Of a stretch of 64,000 nt of DNA, positions 35,183 to 43,520 are shown in pieces. Within the stretch, counting starts at the first letter, position 1, and every line of letters starts with the position of its first letter. A program made the translations under genes and the position numbers. The stretch is from NCBI GenBank assembly GCA_963774405.1, contig CAVZEV010000009.1:124001-188000 (forward strand). Direction: 5' to 3'. This stretch comes from VRUE01 sp963774405 (lineage in GTDB: Bacteria > Actinomycetota > Thermoleophilia > Solirubrobacterales > 70-9). The notes below the pieces were generated by a model. That model was not told the origin of the DNA and ran no database searches. It was given only the letters and a program-made list of their open reading frames with translations.

Positions 35183-37087
35183 ATGACGGCTGCGATCAAG
35201 CACCCGGGCTGGATCAGAGGCGCGCTCGGCGCGATCCTCGGCGCCGCATTTGGCTTTGCGCTCGTGGTTGCGCTGCGCAAGGCGTCCGGGCTGCCCGCCT
35301 ACCAGACCGAACAGACCGGCTACCCGCAGGTGGTCGTGCCGCTGATCACCGGCCCGCTCGGCTTCCTGCTCGGCTTCGGCTGCTTCGACTACTGGCTGCG
35401 CTGGGCCGCCGGCATGCCGACGATCCCCGAGGACCACTCCCAGCACGGCGCCAAGAGCTGGAAGGACTACTTCCGCTTCAACACCGATCACAAGGTGATC
35501 GGCATCCAGTACATCTGCACCACCTTCTTCTTCTTCTTCGTGGGCGGCCTGATGGCGATGCTGATCCGGGCCGAGTTGGCCCAGCCCGGCACCCAGATCG
35601 TCGACGCGGCGACCTACAACAGCCTCTTCTCCACCCACGCGGTGCTGATGATCTTCGTCTTCGTGATCCCGGTCTTCGCCGGCATCGCCAACTACGTCCT
35701 GCCGCTGATGATCGGCGCCCCGGACATGGCCTTCCCGCGCCTCAACGCGCTCAGCTTCTGGATGCTGCCGCTGGCCGGGCTGCTCTTCATCGGCAGCTTC
35801 CTCGCCCCCGGTGGCGCCTTCGACGCCGGCTGGACCGGCTACGCGCCGCTCTCGACCGGGGCGCCTCTGGGCCAGTCCTTCTTCAACCTCGGCGTCCAGT
35901 TCGCCGGCGCCTCGTCGATCGCCACCGCGCTCAACTTCCTGGTCACGATCATCACCATGCGCGCGCCCGGGATGACCTTCTGGCGCATGCCGCTGCTGGT
36001 CTGGGCCAACCTCTCGACCTCGCTGCTGGTCGTCGCCGCGACGCCCTTCATCGCCGGCGTCCAGTTCATGGTCCTCTTCGATCGGCTGCTGCACACCAAC
36101 TTCTTCCAGTTCGCCGGCGGCGGCGATGTCGTCAGCTACCAGCACATCTTCTGGTTCTACTCGCACCCGGCCGTCTACATCATGATGTTGCCCGGCTTCG
36201 GGATCATCAGCGAGGTCATCTCGACCCATGCCCGCAAGCCGATCTTCGGCTACCGGCTGATGGCCCTGGCGCTGCTCGGGATCGTCGTGCTCAGCTACTC
36301 GGTCTGGGCCCACCACATGTTCGTCGCCGGGATGTTCTCCTGGCTGCGAGTGCCGATGATGATCACCACCCTGCTGATCGCGGTGCCGACCGGGATCAAG
36401 ATCTTCTCCTGGCTGGGGACCCTGTATTTCGGCAAGATCCACACCTACTCGACGGCGATGCTGTTCGCGCTCGCCTTCATCGTCACCTTCACGATCGGCG
36501 GGATCAGTGGCGTGATGCTGGGCATGGTGCCGATCGACATCCACGTCTCCGACACCTACTTCATCGTCGCCCACATCCACTTCGTCCTCTTCGGCGGCTC
36601 GGTCTTCACGATCTTCTCCGGGATCTACCACTGGTTCCCGAAGATCACCGGGCGGATGTACGACGAGAGGCTCGGCCGCATCCACTTCTGGGGCACGCTC
36701 TTCGGCACCTGGGTCACCTTCATCCCGATGCACTGGATCGGGATGGACGGCATGCCCCGTCGCGTCGCCGACTACGCCACCAAGTTCGGCGACTGGAACC
36801 TGCTGATCAGCTGCGGCGCCTTCATCCTCGGCGCGATCCAGTTGGTCTTCCTCTACAACATGATCGTCAGCTGGCGCTTCGGCCCCAAGGCCTCCGGCAA
36901 CCCGTGGCGAGCCAACTCGATCGAGTGGCAGGTCTCCTCGCCGCCGCCGATCTACAACTTCCCCGAGATCCCGCGCGTCGTCGGTGGGCCCTACGAGTAC
37001 GGCGTGCCCGGCGCCCGCCACGCGATCATGCCCGGCGAATCGGTCGAGGCGCCGGCGGCGGAGCCGACCGTGGTGGGCTCGGCATGA
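35183..37087 (+). CDS. ctaD: Cytochrome c oxidase subunit I, A2 type
   Basis: 634 residues. All heme and copper ligands are present: His152 (heme a), His328 in FYSHPAVY, His377/His378 in WAHHMF (CuB), His464 (heme a3) and His466 (heme a) in AHIHF. The proton-channel Glu of GHPEVY is replaced and the Tyr-Ser pair (YSHPAVY) is present, which marks the A2 subfamily. Residues 1-75 add two hydrophobic segments before the usual start at TDHKVIGIQ. It reduces oxygen and pumps protons. ATG 13 bases after ctaC. Confidence 0.97.
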   Translation: MTAAIKHPGWIRGALGAILGAAFGFALVVALRKASGLPAYQTEQTGYPQVVVPLITGPLGFLLGFGCFDYWLRWAAGMPTIPEDHSQHGAKSWKDYFRFNTDHKVIGIQYICTTFFFFFVGGLMAMLIRAELAQPGTQIVDAATYNSLFSTHAVLMIFVFVIPVFAGIANYVLPLMIGAPDMAFPRLNALSFWMLPLAGLLFIGSFLAPGGAFDAGWTGYAPLSTGAPLGQSFFNLGVQFAGASSIATALNFLVTIITMRAPGMTFWRMPLLVWANLSTSLLVVAATPFIAGVQFMVLFDRLLHTNFFQFAGGGDVVSYQHIFWFYSHPAVYIMMLPGFGIISEVISTHARKPIFGYRLMALALLGIVVLSYSVWAHHMFVAGMFSWLRVPMMITTLLIAVPTGIKIFSWLGTLYFGKIHTYSTAMLFALAFIVTFTIGGISGVMLGMVPIDIHVSDTYFIVAHIHFVLFGGSVFTIFSGIYHWFPKITGRMYDERLGRIHFWGTLFGTWVTFIPMHWIGMDGMPRRVADYATKFGDWNLLISCGAFILGAIQLVFLYNMIVSWRFGPKASGNPWRANSIEWQVSSPPPIYNFPEIPRVVGGPYEYGVPGARHAIMPGESVEAPAAEPTVVGSA

Positions 37088-37959
37088 GCGAGGCATCCGG
37101 GGCAAAGCCCCTGCTCGTCTTCCTCAACGAGGTCGCAGGCGGGCGCAAGCTGCTGGCAGCGGTCAAAGAGCGGGCCGGCAAGGTTCCCTTCGTCGCCGTC
37201 GCGGCACCCCAGAACCAGCCCGCGGTCGGCCAGCTGATCGACTCCGGCGAGCTGCGCGACGCGGCCAGGGCGCGGGTCGAGGTGACGATGTCGATCCTCT
37301 CCGAGTACGGGGTCGAATCGGTCGGCGAGGTGATGGACCCCGAGCCCTCGCTGGCGCTCGACGACGCTGTGCGCGCCCACGAACCGGGTGAGGTGCTGCT
37401 CTCCTGCGCTTCCGGGACTCGCTTCGGCTTCACCCGCAAGGACCTCGTCGCCTGGGCCGAGGCGCGCTTCGAGCCCGAGGTGAAGGTGACCCACATCCCG
37501 GTGCGGATCACCGATGACTCGATCAGCTGGGAGAAGAGCCACACGCTGGTCGTCGCCAGCCAGACGGTCGCCGCACCCGACCTCGTCAGCCGGCTCAAGG
37601 AGCGCGCCGCCGGGCACCCGCACCGCTACACGCTGATCTGCCCGCGCACCGAGGACGTGACCGAGCCGGAGATGGTCCGCGACCTGGCCGCGACCCTGGC
37701 CGAGCTCTACCGCGCCGACATCGACGCCACCGGCCAGCCGATGAGCCCCGACCCCTTTCACGCGGTGCAGAACGCGATCGAGCACTACAGCGTCGACGAG
37801 GTGTTGATCTCGACCTTCGCCGGCGAGACCTCGCGCTGGCTCGAGGACGATCTGATCGGCCGCGTGCGCGCAATCACCGACAAGCCGGTCGAGCACCTCG
37901 AGGTCGGCCGCCCGGCCGCCGTGGTGGCCGCCGCCGTAGCCGAGGGAGGGGAGAGCTGA
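37084..37959 (+). CDS. Two-domain universal-stress-protein-like protein in the oxidase operon
   Basis: 291 residues, ATG overlapping the ctaD stop. Two alpha/beta repeats: KPLLVFLNEVAGGRKLLAAV to VKVTHIPVRI, and HRYTLICPRTEDVTEPEM to PVEHLEVGRP. The second repeat ends VDEVLISTFAGETSRWLEDD. It closely resembles ADEIVISTHPPDCSRWLEHG in the membrane protein at 38607, so the two share a domain. No ATP-loop of classical UspA (GxxGxGxxS) is obvious. Placement between subunits I and III suggests a role in oxidase assembly or signalling, which is inference. Confidence 0.7.
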   Translation: MSEASGAKPLLVFLNEVAGGRKLLAAVKERAGKVPFVAVAAPQNQPAVGQLIDSGELRDAARARVEVTMSILSEYGVESVGEVMDPEPSLALDDAVRAHEPGEVLLSCASGTRFGFTRKDLVAWAEARFEPEVKVTHIPVRITDDSISWEKSHTLVVASQTVAAPDLVSRLKERAAGHPHRYTLICPRTEDVTEPEMVRDLAATLAELYRADIDATGQPMSPDPFHAVQNAIEHYSVDEVLISTFAGETSRWLEDDLIGRVRAITDKPVEHLEVGRPAAVVAAAVAEGGES

Positions 37960-38585
37960 TGGAGAGCGCAACCGTCGCGCTGGGACACGCCCACGAGGAC
38001 GAGCACCACGGGCCGCCGGAGGCCAACCAGAGCTCGCGGATCGACCGCCAGACCCTGGGCATCCTGCTCTTCATCGTCTCCGAGGTGATGCTCTTCGGGG
38101 CCTTCTTCGCCTCCTACTTCTTCCTCCGCGTCGTCGTCCACCCCTCGAGCTGGCCGCCGCACCCCTACGAACTGCCGGTCGCCGTCGCGGGCGTCAACAC
38201 GGCGATCCTGGTCTCCTCCAGCTTCACGATCCACTACGCCCTGGAGTCGATCCGCCGCGGCAACCGCAACGGCCTCAAGCTCGGCCTGGTGCTGACCTGG
38301 ATGCTCGGCGCGACCTTCCTCTTCATCCAGCTCAACGAGTACGTCCACCTCGGCTTCAGCGCCCGCGACCTCGGCTTCGGCTCGATCTTCTACAGCCTCA
38401 CCGGCCTGCACGGCGCCCACGTCTTCGTCGGGCTCTGCCTGCTCACCTTCGCCTCGATCCGCGCCTTCCGCGGCCATTTCGGCCCCGAGGAGAAGGACCA
38501 CCTCGGCGTCGAGGTGCCGGGCATCTACTGGCACTTCGTCGACGTCATGTGGATCGTCGTATTCACCACGGTTTACATCCTCTGA
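37959..38585 (+). CDS. ctaE: Cytochrome c oxidase subunit III
   Basis: 208 residues with five membrane helices, the short bacterial form. LGILLFIVSEVMLFGAFFAS carries the conserved Glu, HVFVGLCLLTFA and the terminal IYWHFVDVMWIVVFTTVYIL are diagnostic. The His-rich N-terminus (ALGHAHEDEHHG) is common in actinobacterial versions. The ATG overlaps the stop of the USP-like gene by one base. It stabilises subunit I and supports proton uptake. Confidence 0.95.
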   Translation: MESATVALGHAHEDEHHGPPEANQSSRIDRQTLGILLFIVSEVMLFGAFFASYFFLRVVVHPSSWPPHPYELPVAVAGVNTAILVSSSFTIHYALESIRRGNRNGLKLGLVLTWMLGATFLFIQLNEYVHLGFSARDLGFGSIFYSLTGLHGAHVFVGLCLLTFASIRAFRGHFGPEEKDHLGVEVPGIYWHFVDVMWIVVFTTVYIL

Positions 38586-38606
38586 TCCAGCGGTAAAACA
38601 AGGGGT

Positions 38607-39257
38607 ATGCACAATCCCCTGAGGTCGGAGGCCGACGCGTTCAGGTGGCTGGTCGTGATCGGCATCGGAGCGGCGTCGGTGATCGCCCTCACCTTGCTCA
38701 CTCGGCCGCTCGTCGGCGCGATCTGGATGGTGCTGCTGATCGGCCTCGGGGCCGGGCTCGGCTACCGCGCCTCGCGTGGCTCCTCGCCAGGCGACCTCGC
38801 GCTGACCAGGGGCGGCGACGGCAAGTTCCGCCTGCTCGTGATCGCCAACGAGACGGTCCAGGGCGAGGCGCTGCTCGAGCAGATCCGCGACCGCTGTCAA
38901 GGGCGGCGCTGCGAGGTGATGGTGGTGACGCCCGCGCTCGCCTCCTCGCGCGCCGCGCACTGGGCCTCAGACATCGACGAGGCGATCGAACTCGCCCGCC
39001 AGCGCATGGAGCTCTCGCTGATCGAGATCAAGCGGCTCGGCCTCAAGGCGAAGGGCGAGATCGGCGACTCCGACCCCAACGTCGCGATCGAGGACGCTCT
39101 GCGCGTCTTCCCGGCCGACGAGATCGTAATCTCGACCCATCCCCCCGATTGCTCGCGTTGGCTCGAGCACGGCGTCGTCGACAAGGCCCGCGAGCAGATC
39201 GATCTGCCGATCACACACGTGGTCGTCGACCTCGCCGGCGGCCGCGCCCCGCTGTGA
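38607..39257 (+). CDS. Membrane protein with two helices and a USP-like domain
   Basis: 216 residues. Two close membrane segments (about 14-30 and 34-50) are followed by a soluble domain, KFRLLVIANETVQGEALLEQ to LPITHVVVDLAGG. It shares ADEIVIST and SRWLEH with the second half of the two-domain protein at 37084. It lies 21 bases after ctaE and is probably its operon partner. A membrane-held version next to a soluble version suggests a pair acting at the oxidase. Function unknown. Confidence 0.7.
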   Translation: MHNPLRSEADAFRWLVVIGIGAASVIALTLLTRPLVGAIWMVLLIGLGAGLGYRASRGSSPGDLALTRGGDGKFRLLVIANETVQGEALLEQIRDRCQGRRCEVMVVTPALASSRAAHWASDIDEAIELARQRMELSLIEIKRLGLKAKGEIGDSDPNVAIEDALRVFPADEIVISTHPPDCSRWLEHGVVDKAREQIDLPITHVVVDLAGGRAPL

Positions 39258-39324
39258 TCGACTCGGCACGATTTCGTCACGTTTAGCGCGCCACGCGAAA
39301 CATTTTGTCTTCTAGCCTGTCAGC

Positions 39325-39594
39325 ATGGAGATGATGACTTCGGGCTGGACCGACGGGCGGATGGACGACCTGAAGGGTCAGGTCGATGACCTGGGCCGGC
39401 GCATGGACGAAGGGTTCGCGGAGATGCGGGCAGAGATTCGCGAGCAGCGGTCCGAGACAAATGCCCGACTCGGCGCAATCGACGATCGCCTCGATTCCCT
39501 TCAGCGCTCGACGGTTCAGTTCGCGGCGGTGATGATCGCGGCACTCGTGGGTGTGATCGCCACTCAGCTTGGCTTGATCCTGACCCAGCTCTGA
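39325..39594 (+). CDS. Small coiled-coil protein with a C-terminal membrane anchor
   Basis: 89 residues, ATG start. Residues 10-60 are heptad-like with repeated DDLGRRMDEGFAEMRAE and DDRLDSLQRS; residues 66-87 form a single membrane helix (FAAVMIAALVGVIATQLGLI). The tail-anchored coiled-coil design resembles short DUF1640-like or phage-holin-associated proteins, with no function implied. It converges on ctaA, leaving only a base between stops. The upstream gap 39258-39324 has an AT-richer stretch that may be its promoter. Confidence 0.7.
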   Translation: MEMMTSGWTDGRMDDLKGQVDDLGRRMDEGFAEMRAEIREQRSETNARLGAIDDRLDSLQRSTVQFAAVMIAALVGVIATQLGLILTQL

Positions 39595-39595
39595 G

Positions 39596-40561
<966 letters not shown>

Positions 40562-40613
40562 GGGTTGCCTCAGCGGATGATGCCGGCGGCCTCCCCCCGG
40601 CCGCGCGACGGGC

Positions 40614-41327
40614 TCAGCCGCTCTTCTTCGCGCCGCCCTTGCCGCCGCTGGTCGATTCGAGCAGGTACTTGACCAGGTCTTCGATTTCTTTCGGCGAGAG
40701 CGTCTGTTCGAAGTTGCCCGGCATCACGTTTGGCGGGTAGCCGGTGGCGATCTTGGCGTTGGGGTCGACGATCGATTCGTGGACCATCGCTTCGCTCTGG
40801 CCGGGCAGGACTTGGTCGAGGTTGGGGCCGGTGACGCCACCCGTCCCCGCCGCTTTCAGCGTGTGGCAGCCGCCGCAGCCGTTGTTGGCGAAGACCTGGG
40901 CGCCGGGGCCGCCGGGCACTTCCGGCGGCGCCGCGCCGGGCACGCCGGCGTAGAGGCCGACGTAGGCGGCGACGTCATCGAGGTCCTGGCCGGTGACGAC
41001 GTCGGCGGGCATCGAGACGGCCGGGTCGCTGTTGCTCGGCCGCGGGTACTCGACCTGGGCCTTGACTATGCCTTCGACCGTGCTGCCATCCTCGCCGGCG
41101 GCCCGCGCCGCGGCGAAGGCGTCGTCGAGGTTGGGGCCGATCTGGGCGGACGTCCCGGCCTGGGCCATGGTGTGACAGACGCCGCACTTTTCGACGAAGA
41201 GCACGCGCCCCCGGTTGGGGTCGGCGGTCGTCGTGCCGCAGCCCGAAGCGGGCAGCGCCACCGCGACGAGGGCGGCGAGGACGAGCAGCGGGCGGATCGG
41301 GTTGGCGAGGTTGGGCGTGCGGCGCAA
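40614..41327 (-). CDS. Diheme c-type cytochrome lipoprotein
   Basis: About 237 residues from a TTG at 41327; a longer open frame continues upstream but is not cytochrome-like. A lipoprotein signal (VLAALVAVALPASGCG) is followed by two cytochrome c domains with heme sites CGVCH and CGGCH. Each has a later Met (VSMPADV and NVMPGNF) as a likely sixth ligand. It probably carries electrons to the oxidase on the outer face of the membrane. The C-terminus is Gly/Lys-rich. The start region overlaps a GTCTATATGTC repeat fragment. Confidence 0.9.
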   Translation of the reverse strand: MRRTPNLANPIRPLLVLAALVAVALPASGCGTTTADPNRGRVLFVEKCGVCHTMAQAGTSAQIGPNLDDAFAAARAAGEDGSTVEGIVKAQVEYPRPSNSDPAVSMPADVVTGQDLDDVAAYVGLYAGVPGAAPPEVPGGPGAQVFANNGCGGCHTLKAAGTGGVTGPNLDQVLPGQSEAMVHESIVDPNAKIATGYPPNVMPGNFEQTLSPKEIEDLVKYLLESTSGGKGGAKKSG

Positions 41328-41332
41328 AGCGC

Positions 41333-41358
41333 GCCGGAGTCTATATGTCCCGCCCGGC
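41333..41358. repeat. Possible degenerate family C element upstream of the cytochrome gene
   Basis: GCCGG / CCGGC arms around a centre containing GTCTATATGTC, the same 11-mer as in the element at 28684-28740. The arms are short and the outer symmetry is lost. It could equally be part of a promoter. Confidence 0.35.
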
Positions 41359-41429
41359 CGAAAGCATGCTTGCCCCTGCCTGAGGTCGGGTAGGCTTGAG
41401 GCGATTCTCACTAACTCGCGAGCCCGGAG

Positions 41430-41843
41430 GTGAGGCGGCAGATGCAGGTACGGGATGGGATGTCGGAGGTGGTGCTCACGGTCGGCCCCACGCACACGCT
41501 GCGCGAGGCGGCCTCGATGATGGCGGAGAAGCGAATCGGCGCCGCTTTGGTCAGCGACGACGAGACGCCGGTGGCCCGCATCCTCACCGAGCGCGACATC
41601 CTGCTCTCGCTGGGCGCCGGCGAGGACCCCGACTCCGAGCACGTCGGCGACCACATGAGCGACAGCGTGATCGCCGCCTCGCCCGACTGGAGCCTCGAGC
41701 GCGCCGCCGCGGAGATGTCACGCCGCGGCATCCGCCACCTCGTCGTCTACGACGGCCCCGAGCTCGCCGGGGTGCTTTCCATGCGAGACATAGTCAGGGT
41801 CTGGACATCCGATGGCGCAACCTCGGGGATGAGTCCCGACTGA
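41430..41843 (+). CDS. Tandem CBS-domain protein
   Basis: 137 residues, GTG start. Two CBS motifs: VRDGMSEVVLTVGPTHTLREA with ARILTERDILLSL, and VGDHMSDSVIAASPDWSLERA with GVLSMRDIVRVW. It probably binds an adenine nucleotide and senses energy state. It is a different type from the CBS protein at 20196, lacking the internal helix. Divergent from the cytochrome gene; its stop is followed 7 bases later by a long palindrome. Confidence 0.88.
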   Translation: MRRQMQVRDGMSEVVLTVGPTHTLREAASMMAEKRIGAALVSDDETPVARILTERDILLSLGAGEDPDSEHVGDHMSDSVIAASPDWSLERAAAEMSRRGIRHLVVYDGPELAGVLSMRDIVRVWTSDGATSGMSPD

Positions 41844-41849
41844 GCGGGG

Positions 41850-41917
41850 AGAGCGATCTGTGGGGCTATCCCAGGCCGCTTCGCGGGAGTTCCTGGGATA
41901 GCCCCACAGATCACTCT
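41850..41917. repeat. Palindromic element, family A, after the CBS gene
   Basis: 26-base arms (25 of 26 matching) around CCGCTTCGCGGGAGTT at 41876-41891. The core has its own CCGC/GCGG hairpin. Position just after a stop suggests it could end transcription. Confidence 0.95.
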
Positions 41918-42114
41918 TCACCCCCAGCGCGGTCCTCACCTCGGGCGCCGTCCACGGTGGCCGGATCCACAGCTTTATCCACCAGGCGCTCGCGAGAATC
42001 CCAAGCTTTTTCACCGAGCGGCCTGGAGAATGCACAGCTCCTCGCCAAGCGGCCGAGACTCCCAGCTTCTTAGCTGCTCAGTCACACGGGTCTGACCTGG
42101 TTTCGCACAGGGGA
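41918..42114. other. Spacer between two inverted family A elements
   Basis: 197 bases with no convincing gene on either strand. Two similar AT-richer patches (CCCAAGCTTTTT and CCCAGCTTCTTAG) are the only feature I can see. Confidence 0.5.
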
Positions 42115-42180
42115 GAGCGTCGGGGACACCTCCCCGGGGAACTCCCGCGAAGCGGCCCCGGGGAGGTGTCCCCGGCGCTC
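42115..42180. repeat. Palindromic element, family A, inverted copy
   Basis: 25-base arms (24 of 25 matching) around AACTCCCGCGAAGCGG, the exact reverse complement of the core at 41876-41891. Both elements have outer ends starting GAGCG, but the remaining arm sequence differs. It lies 22 bases beyond the stop of the minus-strand small oxidase-locus gene. Confidence 0.95.
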
Positions 42181-42202
42181 ACACGCTTGAGCTAAGGCGG
42201 GA

Positions 42203-42496
42203 TCAGTCCCGCGGGACCGAGATCGTTTCGACCGGCAGCACCCCGCCGCGCACATGCTGCTTGCGCGGGAGCCGGTAGTAGCTGCGGATCGCACCTTGGA
42301 CCATCGCCCGGAAGGCGAAGAGGGCGACGATGCCGCCGATGATCGAGTAGATCCAGCCGCGGACCATGAAACCCTCGGCGAAGATGCCGCAGACGGCGAG
42401 CGCGATGGCGAAGGCGAAGACCGCGGGCGCCCAGGAGGAGCTTGGCCGGTAGACGACCTCGCCGGGCTCGGGGATGTGGCGGTGCTCGGGGCTCAC
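42203..42496 (-). CDS. Small two-helix membrane protein, probable oxidase subunit IV (CtaF-like)
   Basis: 97 residues, GTG start. A short soluble N-terminus (HIPEPGEVVYRPSSSW) precedes two membrane helices (APAVFAFAIALAVCGIF and WIYSIIGGIVALFAFRAM) and a basic tail. Size and topology match actinobacterial CtaF, the fourth subunit of cytochrome oxidase, but sequence evidence is modest. The start overlaps the stop of a 28-residue peptide. It could belong to either the normal oxidase or the metal-stripped pair upstream on the same strand. Confidence 0.65.
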   Translation of the reverse strand: MSPEHRHIPEPGEVVYRPSSSWAPAVFAFAIALAVCGIFAEGFMVRGWIYSIIGGIVALFAFRAMVQGAIRSYYRLPRKQHVRGGVLPVETISVPRD

Positions 42497-42579
42497 GTCG
42501 CGATGTAGAGCATGGCGGCCACGAAGCAGAGGGCGAAGATCGCCGCGGCGATGCCACCGGCCACCAGGCCGGCGCTCAT
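42493..42579 (-). CDS. 28-residue single-helix membrane peptide in the oxidase locus
   Basis: ATG start on the minus strand. The whole product is one hydrophobic helix, beginning MSAGLVAGGIAAAIFALC and ending AAMLYIAT. The stop TGA overlaps the GTG of the CtaF-like gene in the GTGA arrangement common here, which argues for translation. Cytochrome oxidases often carry tiny single-helix subunits (such as CcoH or CydX-like peptides in other systems), so this is a candidate accessory subunit. The ribosome site is weak. Confidence 0.55.
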   Translation of the reverse strand: MSAGLVAGGIAAAIFALCFVAAMLYIAT

Positions 42580-42616
42580 GTTCGCTCTTGCGGTCTCGCG
42601 ATCCACGCCCGGATTT

Positions 42617-43516
42617 CTACCCGATCAGCCGGTCGAGCGGCATCGCGACGAAGAGCAGCGCCAGGTAGGCGAGCGAGTAGAGGTAGGTGCGCAGGGCCCA
42701 GCGGCGGTCGGCGCTGCGCAGCAAGCGCACGGCGCAGTAGATGAAGCCCGCCCCGAGCGTCATCGAGGTGACCAGATACAGGAGGTCGAAGCCGCCCGCG
42801 CAGAAGGGCAGCTGCGTGACCGCGTAGAGCAGCACGGTGTAGAGCAGGATCTGGCGCCGCGTCTCGTCCTCGCCGCGGACCACCGGCAGCATCGGGATGC
42901 CGGCCTTGGCGTACTCGTCCTTCATCAGCAGCGAGAGCGCCCAGAAGTGCGGCGGGGTCCAGAAGAAGACGATCGCGAAGAGGAAGAGCGCGGTGCCGTT
43001 GAGCCCGCCCGTGACTGCCGCCCAGGCGACCAGCGGCGGCACGGCGCCCGCGGCGCCGCCGATCACGATGTTCTGCGGCGTCGTGCGCTTGAGCCAGAGC
43101 GTGTAGACGAAGACGTAGCCGAAGAGGCCGGAGATCGAGAGCGCCGCCGCCAGCGGGTTGACGGTCAGCGCCAGCAGGGTGAAGGAGGCGCAGCCGAGCA
43201 GGGCGCCGAAGGCGATCGCCGCCCGCGGGGAGATGCGGCCCGCGGCGACCGGGCGGTCGGCGGTGCGGGCCATGATCCGGTCGATGTCGCGGTCGATGGC
43301 GTGGTTGATCGCGCCGGCGCCGCCGGCCGAGAGGGCGCCGCCGAGGCAGGTGAGGAGGACGAGGCCGATCGAGGGGTCGCCGGCGACGTACATCGTCGTG
43401 ATCGTGGTCAGCAGCAGCAGCGACTGTACCTTCGGCTTGGTCAGGGTGACGTAGTCGCGCAGGACGCCGTGGACAGCGGGGCGCTGTGCAACGACCGCGG
43501 ATTCGGCGCTGCTCAC
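42617..43516 (-). CDS. ctaB: Protoheme IX farnesyltransferase (heme O synthase)
   Basis: 299 residues with nine membrane helices, GTG start. The prenyltransferase motif NHAIDRDIDRIMARTADRP and the loop FFWTPPHFWALSL are conserved, with KPKVQSLLLLTTITTMYVAG at the start. It adds a farnesyl tail to heme B, giving heme O for CtaA. It directly follows the divergent subunit I gene on the same strand, so the stripped oxidase pair and heme O synthase share an operon. Confidence 0.96.
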   Translation of the reverse strand: MSSAESAVVAQRPAVHGVLRDYVTLTKPKVQSLLLLTTITTMYVAGDPSIGLVLLTCLGGALSAGGAGAINHAIDRDIDRIMARTADRPVAAGRISPRAAIAFGALLGCASFTLLALTVNPLAAALSISGLFGYVFVYTLWLKRTTPQNIVIGGAAGAVPPLVAWAAVTGGLNGTALFLFAIVFFWTPPHFWALSLLMKDEYAKAGIPMLPVVRGEDETRRQILLYTVLLYAVTQLPFCAGGFDLLYLVTSMTLGAGFIYCAVRLLRSADRRWALRTYLYSLAYLALLFVAMPLDRLIG

Positions 43517-43520
43517 GTGC

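Noticed and set aside
35072..37105. A 677-codon minus-strand frame over ctaD
   Set aside because: Antisense to a certain oxidase gene; its Asp/Glu/His-rich product is the mirror of GC-biased codons.
39258..39324. A palindrome with TTTCG/CGAAA ends
   Set aside because: Only five-base arms with a 20-base gap, not above chance.
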